Source: Defluviitaleaceae bacterium
Lineage (GTDB): Bacteria > Bacillota > Clostridia > Lachnospirales > WQUN01
Direction: 5' to 3'
DNA length: 64,000 bases
Assembly (NCBI GenBank): GCA_009780315.1
Contig: WRAH01000003.1
Coordinates: forward strand, 89,496 to 153,495
Below, piece after piece: positions 52,899-63,253 of this stretch (positions are counted from its first letter, which is position 1; each line of letters opens with the position of its first letter). Both the position numbers and the translations under genes were made by a program. Under the pieces are notes generated by a model. That model saw nothing but the letters and a program-made list of their open reading frames with translations, did no database searches and was not told the DNA's origin.

Positions 52899-55800
52899 AT
52901 GTCTACATATACTTTAGGAATTGATATTGGCTCAACAACCATTAAACTTGTGGTGCTGGATGGAAATGAACATGTTGTTTTCGACCGTTATAGACGGCAT
53001 CACTCTGACATAAAAGAAACTTTACTTTCTCTTGCGGCAGAAGCCATGGAGAGTCTTGGGCAGTTTACATTTCGTGCCATGATTACAGGCTCTGGGGGGC
53101 TTTCCCTTGCAAATTGGGTTGGTGTGCCTTTTGTGCAGGAAGTTATTGCCGTGGCAGATTCCATTGCCAAAAAAGCACCCCAAACAGATGTTGCCATTGA
53201 AATTGGCGGCGAAGACGCAAAAATAATCTACTTTACCAATACCATTGAACAGCGGATGAATGGCATATGTGCAGGAGGGACAGGTTCTTTTATAGACCAA
53301 ATGGCAACCCTTTTGGACACAGACGCAAGCGGGCTAAATGAACTTGCCAAGTCTCATAAGGTGATTTACCCCATTGCCGCCCGTTGCGGGGTTTTTGCAA
53401 AAAGCGATTTACAGCCCCTTATCAATGAAGGCACAGCCCGTCCAGACTTGGCCGTATCTATTTTTCAAGCCATTGTAAGTCAAATCATTAGCGGGCTGGC
53501 ATGTGGTAAGCCTATCCGCGGGAATATTGCATTTTTAGGCGGGCCATTACATTTCTTGTCAGAACTGCGGGCGCGTTTTGTGGACGTTTTAAAATTAACA
53601 CCATCTCAAATCATTACATCTGACCAAGCCCATCTTTTTGCGGCAATGGGTGCGGCAATGCGGGCAGAAAACGAAGGTGCAGAAATGGATATTTCTACAC
53701 TGATAGATAATTTACTTGGTTCGCAAGAATTGCCATTTGAAATTTCACGATTGCCCCAGCTTTTCAAAAGTACGGAGGATTTTAAAATGTTCCGCCAAAG
53801 ACATCAACAGCATGTTGTGCCTAAAGGGGATTTTTCCACATATGCTGGGGACTGTTTCTTTGGATTGGACGCAGGTTCTACCACCACCAAAGCTGTTTTG
53901 ATTGGTGCAAATGGTGAGGTATTGCATTCTTTTTATGAAAGTAATGAGGGCAATCCTATCGCCGTTGCACGAAAAGCCTTGACAGAAATTTACGAAAAAC
54001 TCCCTGCTGGCGCAAAAGTAAGTTATTCCTGCGTTACAGGTTATGGTGAAGGGCTGATGAAAGCCGCCCTTGGGGCAGATATGGGGGAAATTGAAACCGT
54101 GGCGCATTACCGTGCGGCAGCATTTTTTGACCCAAAAGTTGACTTTATTTTAGATATTGGCGGGCAAGACATGAAATGCCTGCGGATTAAAAACGGTATT
54201 ATTGATTCTGTACTTTTAAATGAAGCATGTTCAGCAGGGTGCGGTTCGTTTTTAGAAACATTTGCCCGTTCTCTTAATCTGCCCATTGATGTTTTTGCAG
54301 AGCAATCCTTATTTGCAGAAAACCCTGTGGACTTAGGTTCACGTTGTACCGTGTTTATGAACTCACGGGTGAAGCAGGCACAAAAAGAAGGCGCAGCAGT
54401 GGCGGATATTTCTGCGGGGCTGGCGTATTCTGTGATAAAAAACGCCTTGCAAAAGGTCATTAAAATCACAGACCCTGCCCAAATGGGAAAAAATATAGTG
54501 GTGCAAGGCGGCACTTTTTATAATGAAGCAGTCCTTAGAGCTTTTGAGCTGGTGAGTGAGCGTGAGGCAATTCGCCCTGATATTTCTGGGTTAATGGGTG
54601 CATTTGGCGCGGCTTTATTGGCACGGGAACGCCACCGCGAGCATATGCAAACCACTTTATTGACAGCAGAAGCCCTTGAAAAGTTTACAGTAAAAACCAC
54701 TCATACCCGTTGCAAAGCGTGTGAAAATTACTGCTTATTGACCATCAACAAATTTAATGATAGTCAATTTATTTCTGGCAACCGCTGTGAAAAAGGTGTG
54801 GGAAAAACCGCTGCCAACACTGACTTGCCTAATCTTTATGCGGCAAAGTATGAGCGGGTTTTTAATTATACATCTTTGGAAGTTGCTAATGCCCCACGGG
54901 GAATTGTTGGACTGCCCCGTGTCTTGAATATGTATGAAAATTATCCCCTGTGGCATACCTTCTTTACAGCACTGGGCTTCCGTGTAGAGCTTTCGCCCCG
55001 CTCTTCCCGTGGGCTTTACGAATTGGGTATCGAATCTATCCCCAGTGAATCAGAATGTTACCCTGCAAAACTTGTACATGGGCATATTATGGCACTGATT
55101 CAACAGGGTGCGAAGTATATTTTTTATCCAAGTATCGTATACGAGCAATGTACAGTAAAAGGTGCAGACGAGCATTTTAATTGCCCAATTGTGCAATCGT
55201 ATCCTGAAAATATTAAAAATAATGTAGAAGAGCTGCAAGAGCAAAATATTCACTTTCACAATCCATTTTTAAATCTCAACGACCCTAAAAGCCTTACAAA
55301 GCAACTGGTAACAGAGTTTGCAGGCATACCCGCGGCAGAAGTGAAAACTGCGCTGGCTAAAGCATTGGCAGCGCAAGAACAATACCGCAAAGACCTTGCA
55401 AAAATGGGCGATGACGCTGTGGAATATATCGAGAAAAATGGGCTGATGGCCGTGGTTTTGGCAGGGCGGCCCTATCACATAGACCCTGAAATTAACCATG
55501 GCATTCCCGAATTGATTACATCCTATGGCATTCCTGTATTAAGTGACGATGCCGTTGCACATTTAGGTGAAATTGAACGCCCCTTAGGCATTCGTGACCA
55601 ATGGGTATATCATTCGCGGATGTATGCCGCCGCCTTTTGGACAAGAAAACGCCCTGATGTAGAGATGATTCAGCTCACATCATTTGGGTGTGGTTTGGAC
55701 GCGGTCACTGCTGATGAAATTCAAGAAATTCTTGAAGGGGCAGGTAAGATTTTTACATTATTAAAAATTGATGAGGTCAGCAACTTAGGCTCGGCGCGGA

Positions 55801-57170
55801 TTCGTGTGCGGTCTTTATTTGCCGCCCTTGAAACCCGCCGCGCACGGGGTATTTCCATGAAAACCCCTGCACCCCGTAAACCCCGTGCTGTTTTTACAAA
55901 GGAAATGAAAGCGACCCATACGATGATTTCCCCACAAATGGCACCGATTCATTTTAGCATTTTAGAACATGCGTTTAATTCCGCAGGGTATAATCTTGCG
56001 GTTATGCCTGCCATTGACAAGGAGTGCATTGACCTTGGGCTTAAATATGTAAACAATGACGCTTGTTATCCCGCGCTCATTGTGGTGGGGCAGGTGCTTC
56101 GCGCATTATTTTCTGGCGAATTTGATACGAACAACGCGTCTATCTTCATGTCACAAACGGGGGGGGGCTGCCGTGCTTCAAATTATATCGGGTTCATTCG
56201 CAAAGCGTTAGAGAAAGCAGGCATGGGGCATGTGCCTGTAGTGTCTATCAGTGCCCAAGGGCTTGAAAAAAATCCTGGCTTGCAGTTTACGCCCACACTC
56301 ATGAACCGCGCCATGCAGTCGCTCATTTACGGGGATTTATTATCCAGGGTGCTTTATCGCACCCGTCCATATGAAGCCGTGGCAGGTACTGCCAACGCCC
56401 TTTATGAACATTGGAACGAACGCTGTCAAAAGGCTGTCCGCACAGGTAAACTTGGCGAGTTTAAGCAAAATATTTATGAAATAGTAACGGATTTTGATAG
56501 TTTGCCCTTGCGTGATGTTGTTCTGCCCAAGGTGGGTGTCGTGGGTGAGATTCTAGTGAAATATCACCCCACTGCCAACAATGACATTGTAACCCTTTTG
56601 GAAAATGAAGGTGCAGAAGCCGTTGTGCCTGACTTGTTGGATTTCTTCCTTTATTCAGCTTTTAATTTTAACTTTAAAGAAAAATATCTTGGCGGGTCAA
56701 AGCTTGCAAAGTTTGGCGGAAATATCGCTGTCAAAGCCATTGAACTTTATCGCAAGCACATGCGCAAAGCATTGGATGCAAGTCAGCGTTTTCACTCCCC
56801 CATGCCCATTCATGAAATGGCAGAACTTGCACGGCCCATTGTTTCTCTTGGACACATGACAGGAGAGGGTTGGTTCTTGACTGCCGAAATGATAGAGTTG
56901 ATTCACCAAGGCGCAAACAATATTGTGTGTGCGCAACCTTTTGCATGTTTGCCAAACCATGTCACAGGCAAGGGGCTTATTAAAACTTTGCACAAGGAAT
57001 ATCCAAATTCTAATATTGTTGCAGTAGATTACGACCCAGGCGCAAGTGAAGTCAACCAGTTAAACAGGATTAAACTCATGCTTTCTGCCGCACGCAGAAA
57101 TATGGAAGAACAAATGCCCCAAACCCAAGAAACCCGTCAAGTTGAAAAAGCAGGTGTTGTACATGGCTAG
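52899..57170 (+). CDS. 2-hydroxyacyl-CoA dehydratase activase-related protein (fused BadF/HgdC-type, DUF2229)
   Basis: A 1423-residue protein. Two BadF/BcrA-type ATPase domains lie in tandem: the first with [13 protein letters not shown] (residues 5-17) and [14 protein letters not shown], the second with [14 protein letters not shown] (about 324-337) and the cluster-binding [13 protein letters not shown]. Both carry the Cys of the shared 4Fe-4S site. A DUF2229 region and a C-terminal HgdB-like part follow ([37 protein letters not shown]). Such long proteins are typical of Clostridia; the activase drives an electron into a radical dehydratase using ATP. No dehydratase genes adjoin it, so its client is unknown. 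The DUF2229 half may itself bind clusters. Confidence 0.92.
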   Translation: MSTYTLGIDIGSTTIKLVVLDGNEHVVFDRYRRHHSDIKETLLSLAAEAMESLGQFTFRAMITGSGGLSLANWVGVPFVQEVIAVADSIAKKAPQTDVAIEIGGEDAKIIYFTNTIEQRMNGICAGGTGSFIDQMATLLDTDASGLNELAKSHKVIYPIAARCGVFAKSDLQPLINEGTARPDLAVSIFQAIVSQIISGLACGKPIRGNIAFLGGPLHFLSELRARFVDVLKLTPSQIITSDQAHLFAAMGAAMRAENEGAEMDISTLIDNLLGSQELPFEISRLPQLFKSTEDFKMFRQRHQQHVVPKGDFSTYAGDCFFGLDAGSTTTKAVLIGANGEVLHSFYESNEGNPIAVARKALTEIYEKLPAGAKVSYSCVTGYGEGLMKAALGADMGEIETVAHYRAAAFFDPKVDFILDIGGQDMKCLRIKNGIIDSVLLNEACSAGCGSFLETFARSLNLPIDVFAEQSLFAENPVDLGSRCTVFMNSRVKQAQKEGAAVADISAGLAYSVIKNALQKVIKITDPAQMGKNIVVQGGTFYNEAVLRAFELVSEREAIRPDISGLMGAFGAALLARERHREHMQTTLLTAEALEKFTVKTTHTRCKACENYCLLTINKFNDSQFISGNRCEKGVGKTAANTDLPNLYAAKYERVFNYTSLEVANAPRGIVGLPRVLNMYENYPLWHTFFTALGFRVELSPRSSRGLYELGIESIPSESECYPAKLVHGHIMALIQQGAKYIFYPSIVYEQCTVKGADEHFNCPIVQSYPENIKNNVEELQEQNIHFHNPFLNLNDPKSLTKQLVTEFAGIPAAEVKTALAKALAAQEQYRKDLAKMGDDAVEYIEKNGLMAVVLAGRPYHIDPEINHGIPELITSYGIPVLSDDAVAHLGEIERPLGIRDQWVYHSRMYAAAFWTRKRPDVEMIQLTSFGCGLDAVTADEIQEILEGAGKIFTLLKIDEVSNLGSARIRVRSLFAALETRRARGISMKTPAPRKPRAVFTKEMKATHTMISPQMAPIHFSILEHAFNSAGYNLAVMPAIDKECIDLGLKYVNNDACYPALIVVGQVLRALFSGEFDTNNASIFMSQTGGGCRASNYIGFIRKALEKAGMGHVPVVSISAQGLEKNPGLQFTPTLMNRAMQSLIYGDLLSRVLYRTRPYEAVAGTANALYEHWNERCQKAVRTGKLGEFKQNIYEIVTDFDSLPLRDVVLPKVGVVGEILVKYHPTANNDIVTLLENEGAEAVVPDLLDFFLYSAFNFNFKEKYLGGSKLAKFGGNIAVKAIELYRKHMRKALDASQRFHSPMPIHEMAELARPIVSLGHMTGEGWFLTAEMIELIHQGANNIVCAQPFACLPNHVTGKGLIKTLHKEYPNSNIVAVDYDPGASEVNQLNRIKLMLSAARRNMEEQMPQTQETRQVEKAGVVHG

Positions 57171-57459
57171 TTTAGTATCCTTTTCTCAAAGTGTTTATGA
57201 CATTGTTGCGCAAATTCCTGTGGGCAAAGTCACTAGCTATGGGCATATTGCACGGTTGCTTGGCAGCCCCCGCGGTGCGCGGCAAGTGGGCTGGGCCATG
57301 CGAAACTGCCCAGAAGGGTTGCCATGGCAACGTGTAGTGATGGCAGATGGTTCAATCACAGGGGGCGAATATGCCGAACTCCGCAGAGTTTTATTAGAAG
57401 AAGAGGAAGTCTCATTTTTGGCAGATGGGCGTGTGGATATGAAAGCTTGCCAATGGTAA
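57163..57459 (+). CDS. Alkyltransferase-like protein (ATL), DNA base-damage recognition
   Basis: A 98-residue protein with the fold of O6-alkylguanine transferases: [24 protein letters not shown], then [10 protein letters not shown]. The active-site motif, normally P-C-H-R-V, reads P-W-Q-R-V, the cysteine being Trp, which marks ATL proteins; these bind alkylated DNA and hand it to nucleotide excision repair. ATG 57163 overlaps the end of the activase gene. A terminator follows. Confidence 0.9.
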   Translation: MASLVSFSQSVYDIVAQIPVGKVTSYGHIARLLGSPRGARQVGWAMRNCPEGLPWQRVVMADGSITGGEYAELRRVLLEEEEVSFLADGRVDMKACQW

Positions 57460-57477
57460 ATTGAAAAAATAAAGAAT

Positions 57478-57519
57478 AAAAAAGCTGGCTACGCAAATTG
57501 AGGGAAGCCAGTTTTTTTA
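57478..57519 (+). terminator. Terminator after the ATL gene
   Basis: CTGGCT and AGCCAG with an A6 run before and T7 after; about 15-base loop. Confidence 0.85.
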
Positions 57520-57595
57520 TTGCACATATTGATGATTTTTATTACCAGTTCAAAAAAGCATTGATTGTAAAGTAGAAAAAACATGAAAAAATGTA

Positions 57596-57623
57596 TTGAC
57601 AATATCAAGCGTTAAAGTATACT
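57596..57623 (+). promoter_or_regulatory. Promoter of the toxin/immunity locus
   Basis: Consensus TTGACA at 57596-57601, a 16-base spacer and TATACT at 57618-57623. The region 57520-57716 is otherwise AT-rich with no convincing gene; a 24-codon frame at 57628 lacks a ribosome site. Confidence 0.7.
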
Positions 57624-57716
57624 GAATATGAAAAAAGTTCTACAAGAATCTAATCAACATACAAATTATACCTTTGGCGCAACAAAGGAAACAAATGTTT
57701 GATAGGAGCTGATGGA

Positions 57717-58037
57717 ATGGAGATTCTAGTAAATTACGAAGCAGTATATCGTCAAGTGGCTGAACTGAGACAGGAAATTGCCTTTGAAATGCAAGGAATA
57801 GAAGCAGAATACCACCATATTCAACAAATGTTTGGGGAGTTAGACGGAAAAGCCAATGCCGCCCTCATGGACGCTTTTGCAGAAAGTAAGCTGAAAAAAG
57901 AAACCACTGCCAATATACCCTGTAGCCTGTTGTCCTTTATAGAGAATGCGGCACGAACAATGGAAGCCCATGAACATATGATTAAACAAATGTTTCTTAC
58001 ACCACAACCCATCAGTGGAAATGAAGGTGAAAGCTAA
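57717..58037 (+). CDS. WXG100/Esx-like small partner protein of a T7SS toxin
   Basis: A 106-residue helical-hairpin protein. Two long helices (VNYEAVYRQVAELRQEIAFE and SLLSFIENAARTMEAHEHMI) are joined near a turn where the WxG of Esx proteins is replaced by MFGELDGKANAAL. Size, helical pattern and position immediately before the large toxin gene fit the small partners that guide LXG toxins to the type VII secretion machine. ATG 57717 follows AGGAG. The toxin ATG overlaps its stop codon by one base (TAATG). Function by analogy. Confidence 0.72.
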   Translation: MEILVNYEAVYRQVAELRQEIAFEMQGIEAEYHHIQQMFGELDGKANAALMDAFAESKLKKETTANIPCSLLSFIENAARTMEAHEHMIKQMFLTPQPISGNEGES

Positions 58038-60208
58038 TGCCAGATGGATTTATAGGAAGACCAGCCTACACGTACTTAAAATTGGTAGAAGAAGCCCATG
58101 AACTTGCAATCTATGTCATCAACCAATCACCCTTTGTTAGCGGATTGCGAGAACCCAGCATTATTAGGCTACCCTATGACGCGATAGACGCAAGGTCTGG
58201 TCACTTTAGCACTGGTCATGGCAATTCTGGCAATATTGTTTCAAATCGGGATATGTATTATGAAAAGTCATATAAAATCTATGACTTAGGCTATAAAGTG
58301 GGTGTGCTGGTATACCGTATCGCAACCAAAATAGAGCATATGACCACCACTGATTTTAAACTGCCCCAAGCCGTGCCAAAAATCACACTGATTACAAGTG
58401 ATTTAAAAAGAAACTTAACTGAATTTGAAGCAATAATGGATGATTTTAGAAGAAGAACCCTGGAATTAGGGGAATACATGTCCATGATAGGGGAAGACCA
58501 AGGCAATTTCCCTATAGAGTTTGTATGGAACGAAGGGCAGGCAGAAGAGGTAAGGGCAAGAAGCGAAGCCGCCTTGCGTGACCAAGCCAATGAATTAACA
58601 GACTCATCCGTACGCTTTAGAAGACGTGCAGATGAACTGATAGCAGAAGCAGAGCGTATCGAAGCCCGCCTGCCGATTCAGAAAGCCATCTCCCATATTG
58701 TATGGCGGGAGTACAGGGATGTTGAAGGCAATGAGCAGTCTTATGAAGACACTCAAACAGAATGGGTGACAGACCACCCTGCCACAAGCGAAGCCCGCGC
58801 CCAAGCACAGGAGCTTAGAGAACAAGCCAGAGAACTACGCCGTGTGGCATTAGAATTTGTACGCACCGCCAATCAGCTACAAGATGAAATCACCACCACC
58901 AATCACAAGTTCCGTCAAATGCATCAAGAAGCCTTAGAAGTAGATACAAGATACGCAACCCTTTTTAATGAGCTAAAATCCTATATTGGTGCATTTACAC
59001 ATAGGATGCAAAGTGTCATTGACAGCTTTAGCATAGGCAGTACTTCATCAAGTGAACTGCTGGACGCTAAGTTAAGGGCGAAATCATCACTACTGCCCGG
59101 CATGGATTTATTTGGCGTGGCATGGGATAGTATCTATGGTACACGCCCCCGCCCTACCAGCTTTTTAATAGCAGGTGTGGTCAGTTCGGCAATACAAGGG
59201 ATAGCAGGATTTAGCGGACGAAATAATATGTCCACTGGCGGTGTACCTGCAAATGTTAGCACCGCAGGACAAATACACGGCACAAGCTGGACACCTGATA
59301 TGGGAAGCGATTGGAATGCCAATGCACCTTTTTGGCATCTTAACTTGTCAAATTTTGCAGCGGGTAATTATCGCAACACAAACCCATTCGCATTTGCCAG
59401 CCGTTCTAGTGCTAACGGAGAAAGTGAGGGAAGGGTTTATGGCCCACATCTTTCTGGCTGGTACTTTAATGTACCCACCGTAGACGAGATGGGGTTGTTC
59501 ACTTGGAATTATATTGTGCAAAATACCCTAACAAACTTTGGGTCAGAAGGTGCGGAGATAGCGGCAAGGGCATATGCACGAAATCTGTCACATGCAATAT
59601 TACGCCCAAACACCCGCGGTATAAGCACTGCAAATCGGCGTGCCCATAACACAAACCTGCTCAATCAGTCTAGCTGGTGGCGTAATATGGCACCTCGGTA
59701 TAGAACTGCAATTCGACGTGGTGTACCTGTTATTGGTGCGGCAATTAACTCAAGCATTCGTTACTCGAATGACCTTGCTAATGATGACATCTCTGATAGA
59801 AGAGCAAATGTAAATTTAGCAACAAATTTTGGTATTGATATTACGGTTCCAAGCTTAGTGGGTATTGGTGGGGCAGCGCTTGGAGGTGGCAAAACGGGAG
59901 GAGCTGCTGGCACTGCGATTATGCCAGGGAAAGGAACTGTCGTTGGTGCTGTTTGTGGATTTGTTGCTTCAAGCCTTGCGTATTTTGCGCTTGATAATGT
60001 TTATTATGACGGTGTTCTAGTAAGAACACATTTACAAGACATAGTGTATGATGCTGCAAATACTCCTGTAGGAATGGTTGTTATGGCAAGATGGGAAGAG
60101 CATCTCCAAATGCAAATTGACACGCGCAATCGCCAAGATGAAATAATAGAATCCATGATGGCAAGTGCTGAAGCACGCCGCCAAGCGAACACTAATAGGC
60201 GTGAGTAG
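58037..60208 (+). CDS. Predicted T7SS polymorphic toxin with C-terminal glycine zipper
   Basis: A 723-residue protein without signal peptide. Residues 1-330 are helical and coiled coil (for example QAQELREQARELRRVALEFV), resembling the N-terminal targeting parts of LXG-type effectors. The middle (about 330-560) is Ser/Gly/Asn-rich. Residues about 598-653 are the striking part: VGIGGAALGGGKTGGAAG then GTVVGAVCGFVASSLAYF, a glycine-zipper hydrophobic segment that suggests membrane insertion, as proposed for the glycine-zipper LXG toxin TelE of streptococci. A charged tail ends it. It is followed by four membrane proteins that could give immunity. The last quarter of the gene is visibly AT-richer than the first. 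Toxicity is inferred. Confidence 0.7.
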   Translation: MPDGFIGRPAYTYLKLVEEAHELAIYVINQSPFVSGLREPSIIRLPYDAIDARSGHFSTGHGNSGNIVSNRDMYYEKSYKIYDLGYKVGVLVYRIATKIEHMTTTDFKLPQAVPKITLITSDLKRNLTEFEAIMDDFRRRTLELGEYMSMIGEDQGNFPIEFVWNEGQAEEVRARSEAALRDQANELTDSSVRFRRRADELIAEAERIEARLPIQKAISHIVWREYRDVEGNEQSYEDTQTEWVTDHPATSEARAQAQELREQARELRRVALEFVRTANQLQDEITTTNHKFRQMHQEALEVDTRYATLFNELKSYIGAFTHRMQSVIDSFSIGSTSSSELLDAKLRAKSSLLPGMDLFGVAWDSIYGTRPRPTSFLIAGVVSSAIQGIAGFSGRNNMSTGGVPANVSTAGQIHGTSWTPDMGSDWNANAPFWHLNLSNFAAGNYRNTNPFAFASRSSANGESEGRVYGPHLSGWYFNVPTVDEMGLFTWNYIVQNTLTNFGSEGAEIAARAYARNLSHAILRPNTRGISTANRRAHNTNLLNQSSWWRNMAPRYRTAIRRGVPVIGAAINSSIRYSNDLANDDISDRRANVNLATNFGIDITVPSLVGIGGAALGGGKTGGAAGTAIMPGKGTVVGAVCGFVASSLAYFALDNVYYDGVLVRTHLQDIVYDAANTPVGMVVMARWEEHLQMQIDTRNRQDEIIESMMASAEARRQANTNRRE

Positions 60209-60287
60209 TATATAAATTTTGGTGAGGTTTCTATTTGTAAGAATCAATAACGAAACAGTATTTAGCATATTTAAGAGGGATGATTTT

Positions 60288-61001
60288 ATGAATAACTTTG
60301 ATAATATTGATGGTGAACGTGTTATGACTTATCTTTCAATCTTTCATGAAAAACGCCAATCAGGGGAACTTATATTGGGATTATGTGCGTCTATAGGTCT
60401 TTCTTCACTCATCATTGCAGCTTTATTGAATGCGTCAAGCTTTTTGTATCCTAGTTTCCTTTGGGTTCTTCATTTATTTTGGATTATTCCAATTGCTCTT
60501 TTTGGTTGGGCGATATATCTTGTGAATACACTAACGAAAAAAAAAGAAATATCCATGATAATGTTTTATGTATTCGTTAATAGTGCTTTAGTCGTGATAT
60601 ATGTTAATATTACAATTGGAGCTATTCTTGGCATGATTGATACTAACAATGTTTTTTTTACAGTATTAGTACTTGCTATTGGTATTATAATGCCTTCTAT
60701 TGTTCTTTGGAGAAGAGCAAAAAATATCTATCAAACAATATCTCAAATACATGCCAATGCCGAAGATATTAAAGCAACATATGCCCATGAAAGAAAATGG
60801 CGTAATGCACAAATGTTATTTATTTGGACTGTACCACCATTGTTTTTCAGATTTTTTGGGTCTTATATAGCATTTCCTATCGTTATAGCTGGTTTATTTA
60901 TAGCTAGTTATTATATTTTTACAATTATAGTTAGTTTTCAAGGTATCAAGCTTTATCTAATTATAAAACACAAATTGACATTTCTTAAAATTAGATGTTA
61001 A
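60288..61001 (+). CDS. Multi-span membrane protein, candidate immunity protein (type A, copy 1)
   Basis: A 237-residue protein with about six membrane spans and charged loops. It begins MNNFDNIDGERVMTYLS and has YPSFLWVLHLFWIIP near residue 55 and the C-terminus KHKLTFLKIRC. ATG 60288 follows AAGAGGGATG. It is nearly the same as the protein at 61761 and distantly like its other neighbours. Being directly after a predicted pore-forming toxin, a membrane immunity function is the natural guess; no known family was recognised. AT-rich. Confidence 0.7.
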   Translation: MNNFDNIDGERVMTYLSIFHEKRQSGELILGLCASIGLSSLIIAALLNASSFLYPSFLWVLHLFWIIPIALFGWAIYLVNTLTKKKEISMIMFYVFVNSALVVIYVNITIGAILGMIDTNNVFFTVLVLAIGIIMPSIVLWRRAKNIYQTISQIHANAEDIKATYAHERKWRNAQMLFIWTVPPLFFRFFGSYIAFPIVIAGLFIASYYIFTIIVSFQGIKLYLIIKHKLTFLKIRC

Positions 61002-61023
61002 AGCTTGAAAGGACAGACTTTTC

Positions 61024-61737
61024 ATGAATGGTTTTAATAAATTTGATGGAGAGAGTATAATGCACTTTCTTTCAAGTTTCCCTAAAGAACGTCGCCCGAA
61101 ATTAGCCGTACTGGCATATTGCTTTTACGTAAGTTTTTCCGCTTTTTTTGCATCCGCCGTACTGCATGGAATTGAATTTTTCTATCCAAGTTTTCTTTGG
61201 GTCTTACACTTTTTTTGGGCTATTCCTCTTATTTTCTGGTTTTGGGGGATGTATCTCTATTTCAGATTAACAAAGTATAAAGAAATATCCATGAAAATGT
61301 ATTATATATTCAGCACAAGTTCATTTGGTGTAATGTTTATTCCTGTTTTAATTCTATGTATTCTTGGTGTTACTGAGTTTAGAAATATATATTTAACAAT
61401 ATTTTTTCTTGTTACCTGCACAATGATACCTTATTTTCTGCTAAAGATAGCAAAAAAACTTATCTATAATCGAATATTAGATGTAATTGCAGAAAAAGAA
61501 AAGCGTAAAGAGAAAACAAAATCAACGACTAGATGGGATATTTCAATAGCATTATTTATTACAATAGTGCCGCGATGGCTTGTTGATAATTTTGTCCCTG
61601 ACAGTGTTGGTTTTGGTTTTGTAACAGGCATTCTTTTGATAATTTATTCTATATTCCTATTTTTTGCTATACTTCCTTGCATTATGTTATATCTACTAGG
61701 TAAGCACAAACTAACATTTCTTAAAGTTAGATGCTAA
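61024..61737 (+). CDS. Multi-span membrane protein, candidate immunity protein (type B, copy 1)
   Basis: A 237-residue protein of the same architecture, starting MNGFNKFDGESIMHFLSSF, with YPSFLWVLHFFWAIPLIFW and the C-terminus KHKLTFLKVRC. Between spans 4 and 5 it has a charged loop (AEKEKRKEKTKSTTRWDIS). It is distinct from the type A copies but clearly homologous (same start pattern, central W-rich span and end). 22 bases after copy A1. Confidence 0.7.
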   Translation: MNGFNKFDGESIMHFLSSFPKERRPKLAVLAYCFYVSFSAFFASAVLHGIEFFYPSFLWVLHFFWAIPLIFWFWGMYLYFRLTKYKEISMKMYYIFSTSSFGVMFIPVLILCILGVTEFRNIYLTIFFLVTCTMIPYFLLKIAKKLIYNRILDVIAEKEKRKEKTKSTTRWDISIALFITIVPRWLVDNFVPDSVGFGFVTGILLIIYSIFLFFAILPCIMLYLLGKHKLTFLKVRC

Positions 61738-61760
61738 AAGTTTAGAGGATGTGAATTTTT

Positions 61761-62480
61761 ATGAATAACTTTGATAATATTGATGGTGAACGTGTTATGA
61801 TTTATCTTTCGCTCTTTCATGAAAAACGCCCTCAACGGTCATTTATATTAGGGGTATGTTTAGCTGTAAGTTTTTTTGCATTCATCATTGTATCCTTACT
61901 TTATGCGTCTGACTTTTTATATCCTAATTTCCGTTGGGTTTTGCATTTGTTTTGGATAATTCCAGTTGCTTTTTGGGGTTGGGGCATATATCTTGTGAAT
62001 ACACTAACGGAAAAAAAAGAAATATCCATGATAATGTTTTATGTATTCGTTAATAGTGCTTTAGCAGTGATATATGTTAATATTGTAATTGGAGCTATTC
62101 TTGGCATGATTGATACTAACAATATTTTTTTTACAGTATTGGTACTTGCTATTGGTATTATAGTGCCTCCGATTGTTCTTTGGAGAAGTGCAAAAAACAT
62201 CTATCAAAAAATCTCTCAAATACATTCCCTTATTAAATACTTTAAAACAGCATATGCCCATGAAAGGAAACGGCATAATATACAACTAATATTTATTGGG
62301 TCTGCACCAATGTTTTCTATGTTTTTTGGCTCGTATATTCCTAATGCAGCCTATCCTTTCATTTTTGCTGGATTTTTTATATTTTGTTATTACTGTTTTG
62401 TGTTTATAGTTAGTTTTTATGTTATTAAACTTTATCTAATCATAAAACATAAACTAATATTTCTTAAAATTGAATGCTAA
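61761..62480 (+). CDS. Multi-span membrane protein, candidate immunity protein (type A, copy 2)
   Basis: A 239-residue near-copy of the protein at 60288: same first residues MNNFDNIDGERVM, same central EISMIMFYVFVNSAL. Differences cluster in spans 1-2 and in the last third (FGSYIPNAAYPFIFAG has a small insertion). The nucleotide sequence is also close over long stretches, so the duplication is recent or maintained by gene conversion. Confidence 0.7.
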   Translation: MNNFDNIDGERVMIYLSLFHEKRPQRSFILGVCLAVSFFAFIIVSLLYASDFLYPNFRWVLHLFWIIPVAFWGWGIYLVNTLTEKKEISMIMFYVFVNSALAVIYVNIVIGAILGMIDTNNIFFTVLVLAIGIIVPPIVLWRSAKNIYQKISQIHSLIKYFKTAYAHERKRHNIQLIFIGSAPMFSMFFGSYIPNAAYPFIFAGFFIFCYYCFVFIVSFYVIKLYLIIKHKLIFLKIEC

Positions 62481-62502
62481 AGTTTGGAGATAATAAAATT
62501 TC

Positions 62503-63216
62503 ATGAATAATTTTAATAAATTTGACGGAGAGAATGTCATGCACTTTCTTTCAAGTTTTCCTAAAGAGCGATATCCACGACTATCCATCCTTGTATATTG
62601 TTTTTATGTTAGTTTTTCTGCACTTATTGGGACAGGTATACGGAATGGAATTGAGTTTTTCTATACGAGATTTTTGTGGGTTATGCATTTCTTTTGGATT
62701 GTTCCTCTTATTTTCTGGTTTTGGGGCATTTATCTTATTGTCATATTATCATTTGAAGGAGAAATGTCCATGAAGTTGTATTATAGATTCAGCATAAGCG
62801 CACTTAGTGTAATATTTATTCCTTTTTTTAGTCTATTTATTCTTATTATTACTGAGTTTAGAAATATCCATTTAACAATATTTTTTCTTAGCACCTGTGC
62901 AATATTGCTTTATTTTATCCTAAAATTAGCAAAAAAATTTGTTTCCAATCAGATATTGAAAACAATTAAAGAAAGAGAAAAGCCTAAAGAAAAAATAAAA
63001 TCAACTACTAAGTGGGATATCTCAATAGTATTATTTATTACAATAGTACCACGATGGGTTGTTGACAATTTTGTCCCTAATAATGTTGGTTTTGGTCTTC
63101 CAACAGGAGCTATTCTGATAATATATTCTGTATCCCTATTTTTTATTATACTTCCTTGCATTATGTTATATCTACTAAGTAAGCACAAACTAACATTTCT
63201 AAAAATTAGATGTTAG
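62503..63216 (+). CDS. Multi-span membrane protein, candidate immunity protein (type B, copy 2)
   Basis: A 237-residue relative of the protein at 61024, starting MNNFNKFDGENVMHFLSSF and ending KHKLTFLKIRC, with the same charged loop before span 5 (KPKEKIKSTTKWDIS). The pair A2-B2 repeats the spacing of A1-B1 (22-23 bases). The copy has diverged most in spans 1-3. Confidence 0.7.
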   Translation: MNNFNKFDGENVMHFLSSFPKERYPRLSILVYCFYVSFSALIGTGIRNGIEFFYTRFLWVMHFFWIVPLIFWFWGIYLIVILSFEGEMSMKLYYRFSISALSVIFIPFFSLFILIITEFRNIHLTIFFLSTCAILLYFILKLAKKFVSNQILKTIKEREKPKEKIKSTTKWDISIVLFITIVPRWVVDNFVPNNVGFGLPTGAILIIYSVSLFFIILPCIMLYLLSKHKLTFLKIRC

Positions 63217-63253
63217 CGAATAAAAAAACTTTAAATATCAAAGGAGAATCATC

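Larger units (their letters stand above)
60288..63216 (+). repeat. Tandem duplication of a two-gene unit (A-B-A-B)
   Basis: The units 60288-61737 and 61761-63216 share gene order, length and spacing; A1/A2 and B1/B2 resemble each other much more than A resembles B. The simplest history is one gene duplicated and diverged into A and B, and the pair then duplicated in tandem. Confidence 0.85.

Noticed and set aside
57628..57702. A 24-codon open frame just downstream of the toxin-locus promoter
   Set aside because: No ribosome site, starts at about the transcription start, no recognisable peptide; probably part of the leader.
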